Shown piece by piece: positions 17,423 through 25,975 of a stretch of DNA of 64,000 nt. Both the position numbers and the translations under genes were made by a program. Source of the DNA: Bacteroides sp. Marseille-P3684 (GTDB taxonomy: Bacteria; Bacteroidota; Bacteroidia; Bacteroidales; Bacteroidaceae); contig NZ_LT985808.1 in assembly GCF_900291465.1 (NCBI RefSeq), positions 473,703 through 537,702 on the forward strand, read 5' to 3'. The notes beneath the pieces were generated by a model, which ran no database searches, was not told where the DNA came from, and saw only the letters and a program-made list of their open reading frames with translations. How positions within the stretch are numbered: the stretch's first letter is position 1; every line of letters begins with the position of its first letter.

Positions 17423-17682
17423 CACGTGCCTGACTCACTAAAAGCCCGTGCTTAATCTGACAAGCACAGGGGCTTGACAGACCAAAGTATAATACTTAGG
17501 CAGCCTAAGTATAATACTTAGGGGGTCTAAGTATAATACCTTTCCTGGATAAGTATGATACCTTGATAAGTCAAGTATGATACTCAGGTATATCAAACCA
17601 ATTGGTTTGCCGCGTCAAACACTTGTGTTTGTCCGGTCAAAGGCTTGTGTTTGCACGGACAAACGCAAAGGTTCGGAGGGTG
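17423..17682. repeat. Long 22-bp-period palindrome array with changing unit sequence
   Basis: Dyad cores recur every 21-22 bp: CACGTG (17423), AAGCCCGTGCTT (17442), AAGCACAGGGGCTT (17462), AAGTATAATACTT (17485 and 17507), AAGTATAATACC (17529), AAGTATGATACC (17551), AAGTATGATACT (17573), AAACCAATTGGTTT (17595), AAACACTTGTGTTT (17617), AAAGGCTTGTGTTT (17639) and a weak last unit AAACGCAAAGGTT (17661). From 17485 to 17661 the register is exactly 22 bp for eight steps. The 8-10 nt linkers vary and often end GTC, GAC or GAT. Weaker dyads may extend the array upstream to about 17371. Symmetry and spacing are kept while the core sequence changes from one subfamily to the next. No coding sense; function unknown. 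Confidence 0.9.
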
Positions 17683-17994
17683 TATCTTCCTTTGACGTCC
17701 CCTCGTGATGCGGGCATTCTGTCCGTCCGGAACGGCGGAACAGAAGCGTCGGCAGACGTCTTCCGGCGGGAGCGACTTATTGTAATATTCCGGCATTTTC
17801 TCACCTGTCAGTTCAGTATTATTTTGACATTACAAAAGGATATCACTTTAGCATCCCTTATGATTTATTTTACCAATTTCCCTTCTGAACGAATCTGGAC
17901 GAAAGAACCCTTTTCAGCCCTTTTAGCCTCATTTTAACAAGAAAGAGCAGACAGATGCTCCCGTTAGCAACATTTGTCCACCAAAAAGATAGAA
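17683..17994. other. Non-coding region between array and susC promoter (locus 2)
   Basis: A GC-rich first part (to about 17770) containing short inverted repeats such as GACGTC, then a strongly AT-rich part. No gene and no further 22-bp units were seen. The length suggests room for regulatory proteins or a long leader, but no specific site can be named. Confidence 0.4.
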
Positions 17995-18032
17995 ATTTAC
18001 CCCCCCCCCAGTTGCCTTTTAACCTACATTTG
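17995..18032 (+). promoter_or_regulatory. Promoter of susC (locus 2) with a poly-C tract in the spacer
   Basis: TACATTTG at 18025-18032 matches the -7 consensus TAnnTTTG. The normal -33 position (TTTG 19-20 bp upstream) falls inside a run of ten C (18000-18009). The nearest TTT-containing block, ATTTAC, abuts the left side of the run, so loss of about five C would move it to the correct distance. This is the arrangement of a slippage-controlled promoter. The -33 match is imperfect (TTTA, not TTTG). Confidence 0.45.
18000..18009 (+). repeat. Homopolymeric C tract, 10 bp
   Basis: Ten consecutive C on the plus strand, 74 bp upstream of the locus 2 susC frame and directly upstream of its -7 element. 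Such tracts change length by replication slippage. Confidence 0.9.
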
Positions 18033-18082
18033 CATCCAACGAGCTTTTTAACTAATCACTTTATTTAATCACTTATTGTTTT

Positions 18083-21000
18083 ATGAGGCAAAAGGAAATC
18101 ATGAAAAACATGAACGGTAGACTATTCCTTCTGTTGGCACTTCTCCTCTTTGTGCCACTGGGATTGTTTGCCCAGTCCATCACGGTGAAAGGAACCGTCG
18201 TGGACGAGACAGGTGAGACTGTCATTGGTGCTTCGGTTGTGGAGAAGGGGAATCCTTCCAACGGAGTCATCACCAATTTCGACGGTCAGTTCACGCTGAC
18301 TGTCCCCAAAGGAAAGATGCTGGTAGTCTCCTACGTGGGATACATCTCCCAGGAGGTAGAGGCTGTAGCCGGTGAAGAACTCCGCATCACCTTGCGCGAG
18401 GACTCGCAGTCGCTCGACGAGGTCGTAGTCATCGGTTACGGTGTCAGCCAGGTGCGTAAGGACTTGACCGGTTCCGTCGGTTCCGTGTCGGGAGCCAAGT
18501 TGGCACAGGTGCCTGTGGCTTCAGCCGGTGAGGCACTGCAAGGAAAGATTGCCGGTGTGCAGGTCACCACGGTCGATGGTGCGCCGGGTGCCGACATCAA
18601 CATCCGTATCCGTGGTGGTGGTACCTCACTGAGTGGCGACAACAGCAAGCCGCTCTTCGTGGTCGACGGTTTCATCACCGACAACATCAACGATATTCCC
18701 CCGACAGACATCCAGTCCATCGACGTCCTGAAGGACGCCTCCCTGACTGCCATCTATGGTGCGAAGGGTGGTAACGGTGTAGTCATCGTCACCACGAAAT
18801 CAGCACAGGCAGGCAAGCTGAAGGTGGAATTCAACACCTACTGGCAGGCACGCCAGCTCTCCGGCAAGCTCGACTTGCTCGACACCTACGAGTTCGTCCG
18901 CTACCAGCTCGACGGCACGGTGGCAAGCAACAGCAAAATCCACCAGTTCCGCAACGACTTCGGTAACCCGAACGACCTCGACATCTACCAACATGCCGTG
19001 ACCCACGACTGGCAGGACGAAATCATGGGCAGCACCCCCATCACCCAGATGTATAATGTAACGGTGAAGGGTGGTAGCGACAACATCAAGCTCAGCACCT
19101 CGCTGACCCACCACGACGAGCGTGGTGTCGTGGAAAGCTCCGGCGTACGCCGTACGAACATGAACACGAAGATTGACGTGAAGCTCTCCGACCGCGTGAG
19201 CCTCCTCTTCAACCCGCGTTTCACCTACCGCCGTGACATGGGTGCCGGTGGTGAGGGCATCGGTACATCGGGTTTGATCGGTGTGCTCCGCTACCGTCCG
19301 ACGAACGGCTTGCGCGAATACATCTTCCGCGACGACGAGACGGTCAACTTTGACGAGGAGCGCAACTGGATGCTCGCCAGCCCGCGCGACGACATCGACC
19401 AGAACTACCGTCTGCGTCACTCCTACACCTTCACCAACCAGGCTTCGCTGACGTGGAAGATTATCGACGGACTGACCTTCCGCTCAGACATCGCACAGTC
19501 CTGGCGCTTCCGCGACGACAACCGCTTCTACGGTTACCTGACCGACGAGGCTGCCAACAACAACGACATGCCGGTGGCTGAAATCACCAACGACCGTCAG
19601 GACAAATACGTCTGGACGAACACGTTGAACTACCAGCTCAGCCTGCGCGACGAGGATGTGCACAACTTCTCGTTCCTCCTCGGACACGAAATGCAGCACA
19701 CGCAGACGACGGCCAACTTCGAGGCAGCACGCTACTTCCCGCAGCAGACTCCTCCCCGCTCCGCCTTTGCCAACATGGGCTTGGGTACGGCTTACCAGAC
19801 CACGTCAGGCGTGTCTACCCCCGACCGCATGCTCTCATTCTTCGGTCAGGCAAACTACAACTACAAGCACAAGTACCTCGTCTCGCTGACGTTCCGTGCC
19901 GATGGTTCGACGAAGTTTGCTCCGGGCGACCAGTGGGGTTACTTCCCCTCCATCTCCGGTGCATGGGTACTCTCGGAAGAACCGTTCATGCAGGACATCG
20001 ACTGGATTAGCCAGTTCAAGATTCGTGCCGCCTTCGGTATGGCAGGTAACAACGAGATTGATTCCGACCTCTGGCGTTACCAGTACAGCATCTCCTCCAC
20101 CGGTGGACCGAGCTGGGGCGAGACCACCCTCAACGGTGAAGGCTACTACCAGAACGGCTCCGGCTCGACCTTCCCCAACAAGGACATCAAGTGGGAGACG
20201 ACCATCACCCGCAACCTTGCCCTCGACCTGAGCTTCTTCGACGGACGCCTGAACATCACGCCGGAGTTCTACTGGAACACCACGCGCGACCTGCTCTATG
20301 AGAGCATGATTCCCTCGACCACCGGTTACACCCGCCAGATGCAGAACGTGGGTCAGGTGACCAACAAGGGTTTCGAACTGACCATAGGCGGCGACCTCTA
20401 CCGCTCGCGTGACGCCGTGTTGAGCGCCAACTTCACCATGGGTATCAACAAGACCCACGTCGACCACCTCAACGGCGACGACAAGGAGCTGTGGGCAACC
20501 TCCAGCCGCTGGTCGTCATCGGACAACGACTTCTGTCTGCGTGAAGGCGAGGAAGTGGGCTTGATTTACGGTTACGTGTACGACGGACTGTACAGCTTCG
20601 ACGAGTTCGACCGCGTGAACTTCAACTACGTAGCCAAGGAAGGAACCGTCAACGGCGACGGTATCTACGGCACCCAGCCGGGACGTCCGAAGTTCAAGGA
20701 CCTCAGCGGTCCCGAAGGCAAGCCTGACGGCATCATCGACGAATACGACCGCACGATTATCGGTAACACCAACCCGCGTCTGCAGGGAGGTTTCAGCTTG
20801 AGCGGACAGTGGAAGAACTTCGACTTCAACGCCAACTTCACCTACATGCTCAACTTCGACCTTATCAACGCCACCGCCTACGAGCTTTCGTCTGCCCATG
20901 GCTCCAGCCAGAGCGACCCGAAGAACGTCCTCGCCGACTTCAACTACGAGAACCGCTGGGTTTACTACGGCGACATCTACAACGCCGACGGTACGCTCTA

Positions 21001-21379
21001 CAACGCCAACGAAATGCTCTACAGCAACAGCCAGCACAACGAGTACATGGATGTCTATCAGTCCATCAATGCCAACAAGACACTTTGGAACCCGAACGAC
21101 GTGACCGAGCGCTACACCCACTCCTACTTCATCGAGGACGGTTCGTTCCTGCGTCTGCAAGACATCACCATCGGTTACACGCTGCCCGAGAAGCTCACCA
21201 GCAACTGGGGTATCTCCCGTCTGCGTGTCTATGTGACCGGCTCCAACCTCTTCTGCCTGACCGGCTACAGCGGCTACGACCCTGAAATCGATATCCAGAG
21301 CGGTCTGACCCCGAGTGTGGACTACAACCGCTACCCGCGCAGCCGCGGCTACCTGTTCGGACTTAACATTTCATTCTAA
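18083..21379 (+). CDS. SusC/RagA-type TonB-linked outer-membrane transporter, uptake locus 2
   Basis: A 1098-residue TonB-dependent transporter. The first ATG at 18083 gives MRQKEIMKNMNGRLFLLL; the ATG at 18101 (MKNMNGRLFLLLALLLFVPLGLFAQ) gives a more typical signal peptide and may be the true start. After the signal peptide comes directly the carboxypeptidase-regulatory-like domain (about 35-110, ITVKGTVVDETGETVIGASV) without an STN domain, then the plug (SLDEVVVIGYGVSQVRKDLTGSVGSV in parts; DVLKDASLTAIYGAKGGNGVVIVTT) and a barrel ending FGLNISF. Lack of STN agrees with absence of a nearby sigma/fecR pair. Codon use is less GC-extreme than locus 1. Substrate unknown; pectin is suggested by the third gene. 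Confidence 0.95.
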   Translation: MRQKEIMKNMNGRLFLLLALLLFVPLGLFAQSITVKGTVVDETGETVIGASVVEKGNPSNGVITNFDGQFTLTVPKGKMLVVSYVGYISQEVEAVAGEELRITLREDSQSLDEVVVIGYGVSQVRKDLTGSVGSVSGAKLAQVPVASAGEALQGKIAGVQVTTVDGAPGADINIRIRGGGTSLSGDNSKPLFVVDGFITDNINDIPPTDIQSIDVLKDASLTAIYGAKGGNGVVIVTTKSAQAGKLKVEFNTYWQARQLSGKLDLLDTYEFVRYQLDGTVASNSKIHQFRNDFGNPNDLDIYQHAVTHDWQDEIMGSTPITQMYNVTVKGGSDNIKLSTSLTHHDERGVVESSGVRRTNMNTKIDVKLSDRVSLLFNPRFTYRRDMGAGGEGIGTSGLIGVLRYRPTNGLREYIFRDDETVNFDEERNWMLASPRDDIDQNYRLRHSYTFTNQASLTWKIIDGLTFRSDIAQSWRFRDDNRFYGYLTDEAANNNDMPVAEITNDRQDKYVWTNTLNYQLSLRDEDVHNFSFLLGHEMQHTQTTANFEAARYFPQQTPPRSAFANMGLGTAYQTTSGVSTPDRMLSFFGQANYNYKHKYLVSLTFRADGSTKFAPGDQWGYFPSISGAWVLSEEPFMQDIDWISQFKIRAAFGMAGNNEIDSDLWRYQYSISSTGGPSWGETTLNGEGYYQNGSGSTFPNKDIKWETTITRNLALDLSFFDGRLNITPEFYWNTTRDLLYESMIPSTTGYTRQMQNVGQVTNKGFELTIGGDLYRSRDAVLSANFTMGINKTHVDHLNGDDKELWATSSRWSSSDNDFCLREGEEVGLIYGYVYDGLYSFDEFDRVNFNYVAKEGTVNGDGIYGTQPGRPKFKDLSGPEGKPDGIIDEYDRTIIGNTNPRLQGGFSLSGQWKNFDFNANFTYMLNFDLINATAYELSSAHGSSQSDPKNVLADFNYENRWVYYGDIYNADGTLYNANEMLYSNSQHNEYMDVYQSINANKTLWNPNDVTERYTHSYFIEDGSFLRLQDITIGYTLPEKLTSNWGISRLRVYVTGSNLFCLTGYSGYDPEIDIQSGLTPSVDYNRYPRSRGYLFGLNISF

Positions 21380-21396
21380 ACCAAACACAGAAACAC

Positions 21397-23403
21397 ATGA
21401 AGAAGAAATACAGTTTCATCCTGGGACTTGCCCTGTTGGGCATGACATCGTGCTCCGACTTCCTGGAGGTCGACTCTCCGTCCGCGTTCACCGACGACTA
21501 TGTGATGGACAACCTCGAAGAAGCCAACCGCCTGCTCAACGGTGTCTATGCCGGCATCTGCAACAACAATACCTACGGCAATGCCTACCTGACCACATTC
21601 TGCTTCAACAGCGATGTGGAGTTCACCACCAGCTCCAACGAGCTGCAGAGCGCCAGCCACAACGAATACAAGCTGTTCGACTGTGAGGCGGACGCCAGCA
21701 ACCTGCTCTCGACCTGGAACGCCGCCTACTCGGGCATCGAACGCGCCAACAACTTCATTACCGCAGCCGAAGCCAGCGAGCTGTACGCCCAGGGCGACGC
21801 AGACCTGATACAGATGATTGGCGAGGCGAAGTGCCTCCGTGCCATGAGCTACCTCGACCTGGTCATCCTCTTCGGTGACATCCCCTTCTCGATGACGCGT
21901 ACCTACGACGCCGAGAGCCTCGTGATGCCCATCGTGAACCGTGACGAAATCCTGACCACCCTCATCGAGGACCTGGAAGGCATCGCACCCTCCATGCGCT
22001 TTGCCTCCGAACTGGAAGGTGGCGTGGAACGCTGCTCGAAGGAGTACTGTTGGTCGCTCATCGCCCGCATCGCCCTCTTCCGCGGCGGTTACTCACTCCG
22101 TCCGGGAGCCACGACAGCCGACATCGGCACCATGGAACGTCCCGACGACTACAAAGACTACTATGCCATCACACGCCAGTACTGCGACTCCGTCATCTCC
22201 TCCGGCACCCACAGCCTGAACAAGGACTACATGCAGGTGTTCATCGACGAGTCTGCCTACCGCGTGACCAACAACGACGACCCCATCTTCGAGATTCCCT
22301 TCACCCAGCTCGTGTCGGGTAACATCGGCTACATCCACGGACCGAAGAGCAACGAGTCGAATGCCGGCGGAACGACGGGTGTCAACCAGTGGGGTATGGC
22401 AAGCTCCAGCGTCCGTCTGAACGCCTTCTACCGCTTCACCTTCGACCCACAGGACGCACGCCGCGCCATGGTGGGCTTCTGGGGTTACGAGGCTGACGGA
22501 ACACCGACACTGGAGAACGACCGCAACAACTACTGCAACAAGTGGTCGAAGTTCTGGGACCCGGACCACACGCTGGGTTACATGAGCGAAGGAAGCACCG
22601 GCATCAACTTCCCCTACATGCGTTATGCCGACGTCCTGCTGATGTATGCCGAGGCTGAGAACGAGCTGAACAACGGTCCGACGGCTGCCGCCCGCGACGC
22701 TCTGAAGGAAGTGCGCCGCCGTGCCTTCCGCAATGCCGACAACCAGGGCGAGATGGTCGACGTCTACGTAGACCAGGCTTCGAGCAAGGAAGACTTCTTC
22801 GACCTCCTCGTCGACGAGCGTGCCTGGGAGTTCGGTGGAGAGAACATCCGCTGGAAAGACCTCATCCGCTGGAACCTCTACAACCAGGTGGTATATACGA
22901 CCTTCTGGCGCTACTACGGTGTGGGCAGCGACGACTACTCCTACGACCTCTATGACGAGTACGACTCCTATCCGCGCAACATCTACTACCACGTGATTCC
23001 CAACCCGGGCGACGGCAGCTTCCCCAACACCGTGCTCGACGTCATCGAGTTCTTCACCGACGAGGAATATGGTGTCGACTGCCAGTGGGCACCCATCCCC
23101 ATCGACTACCAGCTCAACCATGCAGACCGTCTGCCGTCCATCACCGGCAGCGATGCCTGGAGCCAGGCAGAGTGGTTCAGATGGATTGACGAGGACACCG
23201 GTATCGCCCGCGCCGACTGCCGCTGCTCGCTCCGCGGATACATCTACATCGACCAGCAGGGTTCACTCTTCCCGAGCGACATGCCCTGGTATTCACTGGA
23301 GACCGACCTCAACAGCCTGCCGCCCGTGCGCTACATCCTCCCCATCCCGAGCGATGCCATCTCGCGCAGCAACGGCACGTATGTGAACTACTACGGATAT
23401 TAA
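21397..23403 (+). CDS. SusD/RagB-family surface lipoprotein, uptake locus 2
   Basis: A 668-residue glycan-binding lipoprotein, at the long end for the family. Lipobox MTSCSDFLEV gives Cys19 or so as lipid anchor. SusD hallmarks are IGEAKCLRAMSYLDLVILFGDIPF (in parts, about 150-172), SKEYCWSLIARIALFRGGYSLRP, and the C-terminal MRYADVLLMYAEAENELNNGPTAAARDALKEVRRRAF (in parts) followed by VDERAWEFGGENIRWKDLIRW. The extra length is in a C-terminal segment rich in Tyr and Asp (for example DDYSYDLYDEYDSYPRNIYY). It starts 17 bp after susC and is translated in the same operon. Confidence 0.94.
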   Translation: MKKKYSFILGLALLGMTSCSDFLEVDSPSAFTDDYVMDNLEEANRLLNGVYAGICNNNTYGNAYLTTFCFNSDVEFTTSSNELQSASHNEYKLFDCEADASNLLSTWNAAYSGIERANNFITAAEASELYAQGDADLIQMIGEAKCLRAMSYLDLVILFGDIPFSMTRTYDAESLVMPIVNRDEILTTLIEDLEGIAPSMRFASELEGGVERCSKEYCWSLIARIALFRGGYSLRPGATTADIGTMERPDDYKDYYAITRQYCDSVISSGTHSLNKDYMQVFIDESAYRVTNNDDPIFEIPFTQLVSGNIGYIHGPKSNESNAGGTTGVNQWGMASSSVRLNAFYRFTFDPQDARRAMVGFWGYEADGTPTLENDRNNYCNKWSKFWDPDHTLGYMSEGSTGINFPYMRYADVLLMYAEAENELNNGPTAAARDALKEVRRRAFRNADNQGEMVDVYVDQASSKEDFFDLLVDERAWEFGGENIRWKDLIRWNLYNQVVYTTFWRYYGVGSDDYSYDLYDEYDSYPRNIYYHVIPNPGDGSFPNTVLDVIEFFTDEEYGVDCQWAPIPIDYQLNHADRLPSITGSDAWSQAEWFRWIDEDTGIARADCRCSLRGYIYIDQQGSLFPSDMPWYSLETDLNSLPPVRYILPIPSDAISRSNGTYVNYYGY

Positions 23404-23427
23404 CCTTCAACCAACACGTGAGACAAC

Positions 23428-25707
23428 ATGAAAAAACATAGTATCTATTTCTTCCTACTTTGGGCATGCGTGACCATGTTCTTCCCCTCCTGTCAGGACG
23501 ACGACGTGGTCAGTGACGGGGAGTTCAACAGCGAACGTCTGTTCATGCCCATGTTCCGTCGTGACGAGAACACCAACGCCGGCACCTCTGACCGCTACCA
23601 GTGCGCCATCGCCTCGGAAGCGCCTAACAGCGCCAGCAAATATGTCAACGACGTGCAGCTCTACTGGTACGGTGTCAACGGAGCCAGCGGCTACCGCCTC
23701 CAGGCGAAAATCCAAGGTACGGAGTGGACTACCGACTGTGTGCTCGACACCATCCTTCCGCCCGACCAGCTCTCGTTCCTCCACGAGGACCTGCAGTACT
23801 CCACGGGCTACTCCTACGCCATCCAGGCTCTCTCCCCCAAGGGTGATGCCTACAACTCCAAGTGGTACGGCTACGGCGACGGCTCGCACCAGAAGGACTA
23901 CATGACCATCACCACGGGTGAACGCTATGCCGTGCCCGACGTGTTCTGGCCTTCCGAAGTGACCGAGAGCACCGTCCGCGTCAACTTCAACCCCACCGTG
24001 GAAAACGGCAGCGAGACGACCTACCGTGACTTCTTCGAAGCAGGTGCCGAGACTGCCAACGGCGAATGGGTGTTCGACGAAATCCAGATTGTCCCCACCG
24101 CCGACAACCCGCAGCTGGAGACCATCACCCACAAGGTGACCCAGGCTGACCGCGACAAGGGCTACGTGGACTTCGAAGGACTGACCTCCAACGGTTCCTA
24201 CGTCATCTACGGACAGAACAACAACGTGTCCCGCTACTTCGACCGTCAGTACAACAAGGTGATGATGCGTATGATGGGTGAACCGGGCGAACCGATTATC
24301 ATCCCCGCCACCGTCGACCCGAACGACACCATCCTCGCCCAACGCTACGTGCCCGGCCTGCAGGCTACGCGTATCGACACCGTGCTCACCAACTACATGG
24401 GTGACAACACGATGGCTGAGGGACAGGTGTTCTACCTCGAAGGCGGCAAGGACTACTACATCTCGACCAACGTCGAACTGACCAAGGGCCTCACCATCGA
24501 GACCAACCCCGAAGACCTCCCGACCAAGGGACGTGCCCGCATCCTCCTCGGTGTAGGTGCCTCGTCAGAGACCATGACCGACCCGTCGGAAGTCAACTTC
24601 AACCTGGCACGTAACGCACAGAGCAGCGCCGAGAACGGCATGATGTTGACCATCCAGGCTATCAAGTTCAACGAAATCAACTTCCAGCCGCAGATGTACT
24701 ACAACTACTGGGATGTGAACGGTACGGGTGGCAACTCGTCGTACACCATCAGTGCGAACTACTTCATGAACATGAGCTCACAGGGTCTCTCCTTCTCGCT
24801 GACCGAGCTGAGTGTGACCAACTGTACGTTCAGCGGCTTGGTACGTGGCTTCATCCGCTTCCAGGGTCCGAACCGCCAGATTATCGAGAACCTGACGGTG
24901 GAGAACTGCGTCTTCTACGACTGCGGCTGCTATGACACCAACGGACGTGGCTACTCGTGGTTCGCCGGACCGGGCAACAACCGCAACTCGAACTTCTACC
25001 AGAACCTTGTCTTCCGCAACAACTCTATCATCGGCTCACCGCGCCACGCCCTCGTGACGGAGAACGGCAACCTGGCATGGCCTGTCGGAACGACCTGGAA
25101 CATCACCGTGGAGAACAACACGTTCGTCAACTTCAGCCCGCACTCGACCAGCTCCGGCCACGGCCTCATGTTCGAGACGCGCTACATCCCGATGGGCAGC
25201 AAGATCACCTGCCGCAAGAACCTCTTCGTCATGGTGAAGGCCGGCGACTCTGACGACCGCTACCTCTACATGCGCGGCATGCGTATCAGCAACCAGGCTA
25301 TCAGCTACGACTTCAGCGACAACTATGCGACCACCGTGCCCACCTGGTACAACAACCAGGGCAACCTCCAGAACCTGACCGACGGACTCTGGACGAACTA
25401 TCCGTTCAGCGGCAATGACGGTGCCGGCTACCAGAGCGGTTCGCTCAACGCCGGAGGCATCGGAGAAACCCGCATCAAGTTCGGCGACAATGTCAACGGC
25501 AACGAACCCGATGCCGTGGGCTACCAGCTGACACCTGAAGAGCTGTTCAAAGACCCGCGTCCGCTGGCTCCGAACCGCGACAAGAACATGAACCGTTACA
25601 ACGTGGACGGTTTCTACTACAACAACACGGACCGCGTGCGCAACCACCCGATTTACACGAAGGGAATCGGTGACCCGCGCTGGCGTACCGGTGCCGCTTG
25701 GAAATAA
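23428..25707 (+). CDS. DUF4957/DUF5123-like beta-helix lipoprotein, uptake locus 2
   Basis: A 759-residue exported lipoprotein (lipobox FFPSCQDDD, Cys22). The N-terminal third is made of fibronectin-like beta-sandwich segments (VQLYWYGVNGASGYRLQAKI; VPDVFWPSEVTESTVRVNF). From about residue 330 to the end is a repeated-strand region with short Asn-rich turns (IIENLTVENCVFYDCGCYD; NITVENNTFVNFSPHSTSSG) typical of a right-handed beta-helix, as in DUF4957/DUF5123 proteins next to pectin-type SusCD loci. No catalytic triad of pectate lyases was identified, so binding rather than cleavage is the safer guess. Last gene of the operon, 24 bp after susD. Confidence 0.75.
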   Translation: MKKHSIYFFLLWACVTMFFPSCQDDDVVSDGEFNSERLFMPMFRRDENTNAGTSDRYQCAIASEAPNSASKYVNDVQLYWYGVNGASGYRLQAKIQGTEWTTDCVLDTILPPDQLSFLHEDLQYSTGYSYAIQALSPKGDAYNSKWYGYGDGSHQKDYMTITTGERYAVPDVFWPSEVTESTVRVNFNPTVENGSETTYRDFFEAGAETANGEWVFDEIQIVPTADNPQLETITHKVTQADRDKGYVDFEGLTSNGSYVIYGQNNNVSRYFDRQYNKVMMRMMGEPGEPIIIPATVDPNDTILAQRYVPGLQATRIDTVLTNYMGDNTMAEGQVFYLEGGKDYYISTNVELTKGLTIETNPEDLPTKGRARILLGVGASSETMTDPSEVNFNLARNAQSSAENGMMLTIQAIKFNEINFQPQMYYNYWDVNGTGGNSSYTISANYFMNMSSQGLSFSLTELSVTNCTFSGLVRGFIRFQGPNRQIIENLTVENCVFYDCGCYDTNGRGYSWFAGPGNNRNSNFYQNLVFRNNSIIGSPRHALVTENGNLAWPVGTTWNITVENNTFVNFSPHSTSSGHGLMFETRYIPMGSKITCRKNLFVMVKAGDSDDRYLYMRGMRISNQAISYDFSDNYATTVPTWYNNQGNLQNLTDGLWTNYPFSGNDGAGYQSGSLNAGGIGETRIKFGDNVNGNEPDAVGYQLTPEELFKDPRPLAPNRDKNMNRYNVDGFYYNNTDRVRNHPIYTKGIGDPRWRTGAAWK

Positions 25708-25820
25708 GGCACAACAAAAATGCGTGAAAGCTCCGGACTCACCTTGCAACCCACACACATTGAGATTCCCTGATTGCAAGCCGGAGCAGTAGCGACTGAT
25801 TCATCATAAGCAAAGAATGG

Positions 25821-25858
25821 GTAAAGGCTCGTCGTGAGACGGGCCTTTACTGTGTTTA
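25821..25858 (+). terminator. Terminator of uptake locus 2 operon
   Basis: GTAAAGGCTCGTC (25821-25833) pairs with GACGGGCCTTTAC (25838-25850) with one G-T pair and a GTGA loop, then TGTGTTTA. About 110 bp after the last stop codon. Confidence 0.85.
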
Positions 25859-25879
25859 TAAGGTGGGGCTTTGGAGGGC

Positions 25880-25931
25880 AAAAACAAAGCGGACAACACA
25901 GCTCCTCCGAAGAAGACACTGTGCTGTCCGC
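25880..25931 (-). terminator. Terminator of uptake locus 3 operon
   Basis: GCGGACAACACAG (25889-25901) and CTGTGCTGTCCGC (25919-25931) pair with one mismatch. Read on the minus strand the hairpin is followed by TTTGTTTTTG, a good T-tract. It ends the fecR-susC-susD-thioredoxin operon, 45 bp past the stop. Confidence 0.85.
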
Positions 25932-25975
25932 ACCCCAAACATGGTCAGGAATCAGCCTTCAAGGCTCTCCCGACA

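Noticed and set aside
17442-17674. Series of intrinsic terminators
   Set aside because: Dyads are short (12-14 nt), regularly phased, and lack T-tracts; the lgt terminator already lies upstream.
17423-17682. CRISPR array
   Set aside because: Units are 22 bp with changing palindromes and 8-10 nt linkers; there is no identical repeat with unique spacers of about 30 bp and no cas genes in the window.
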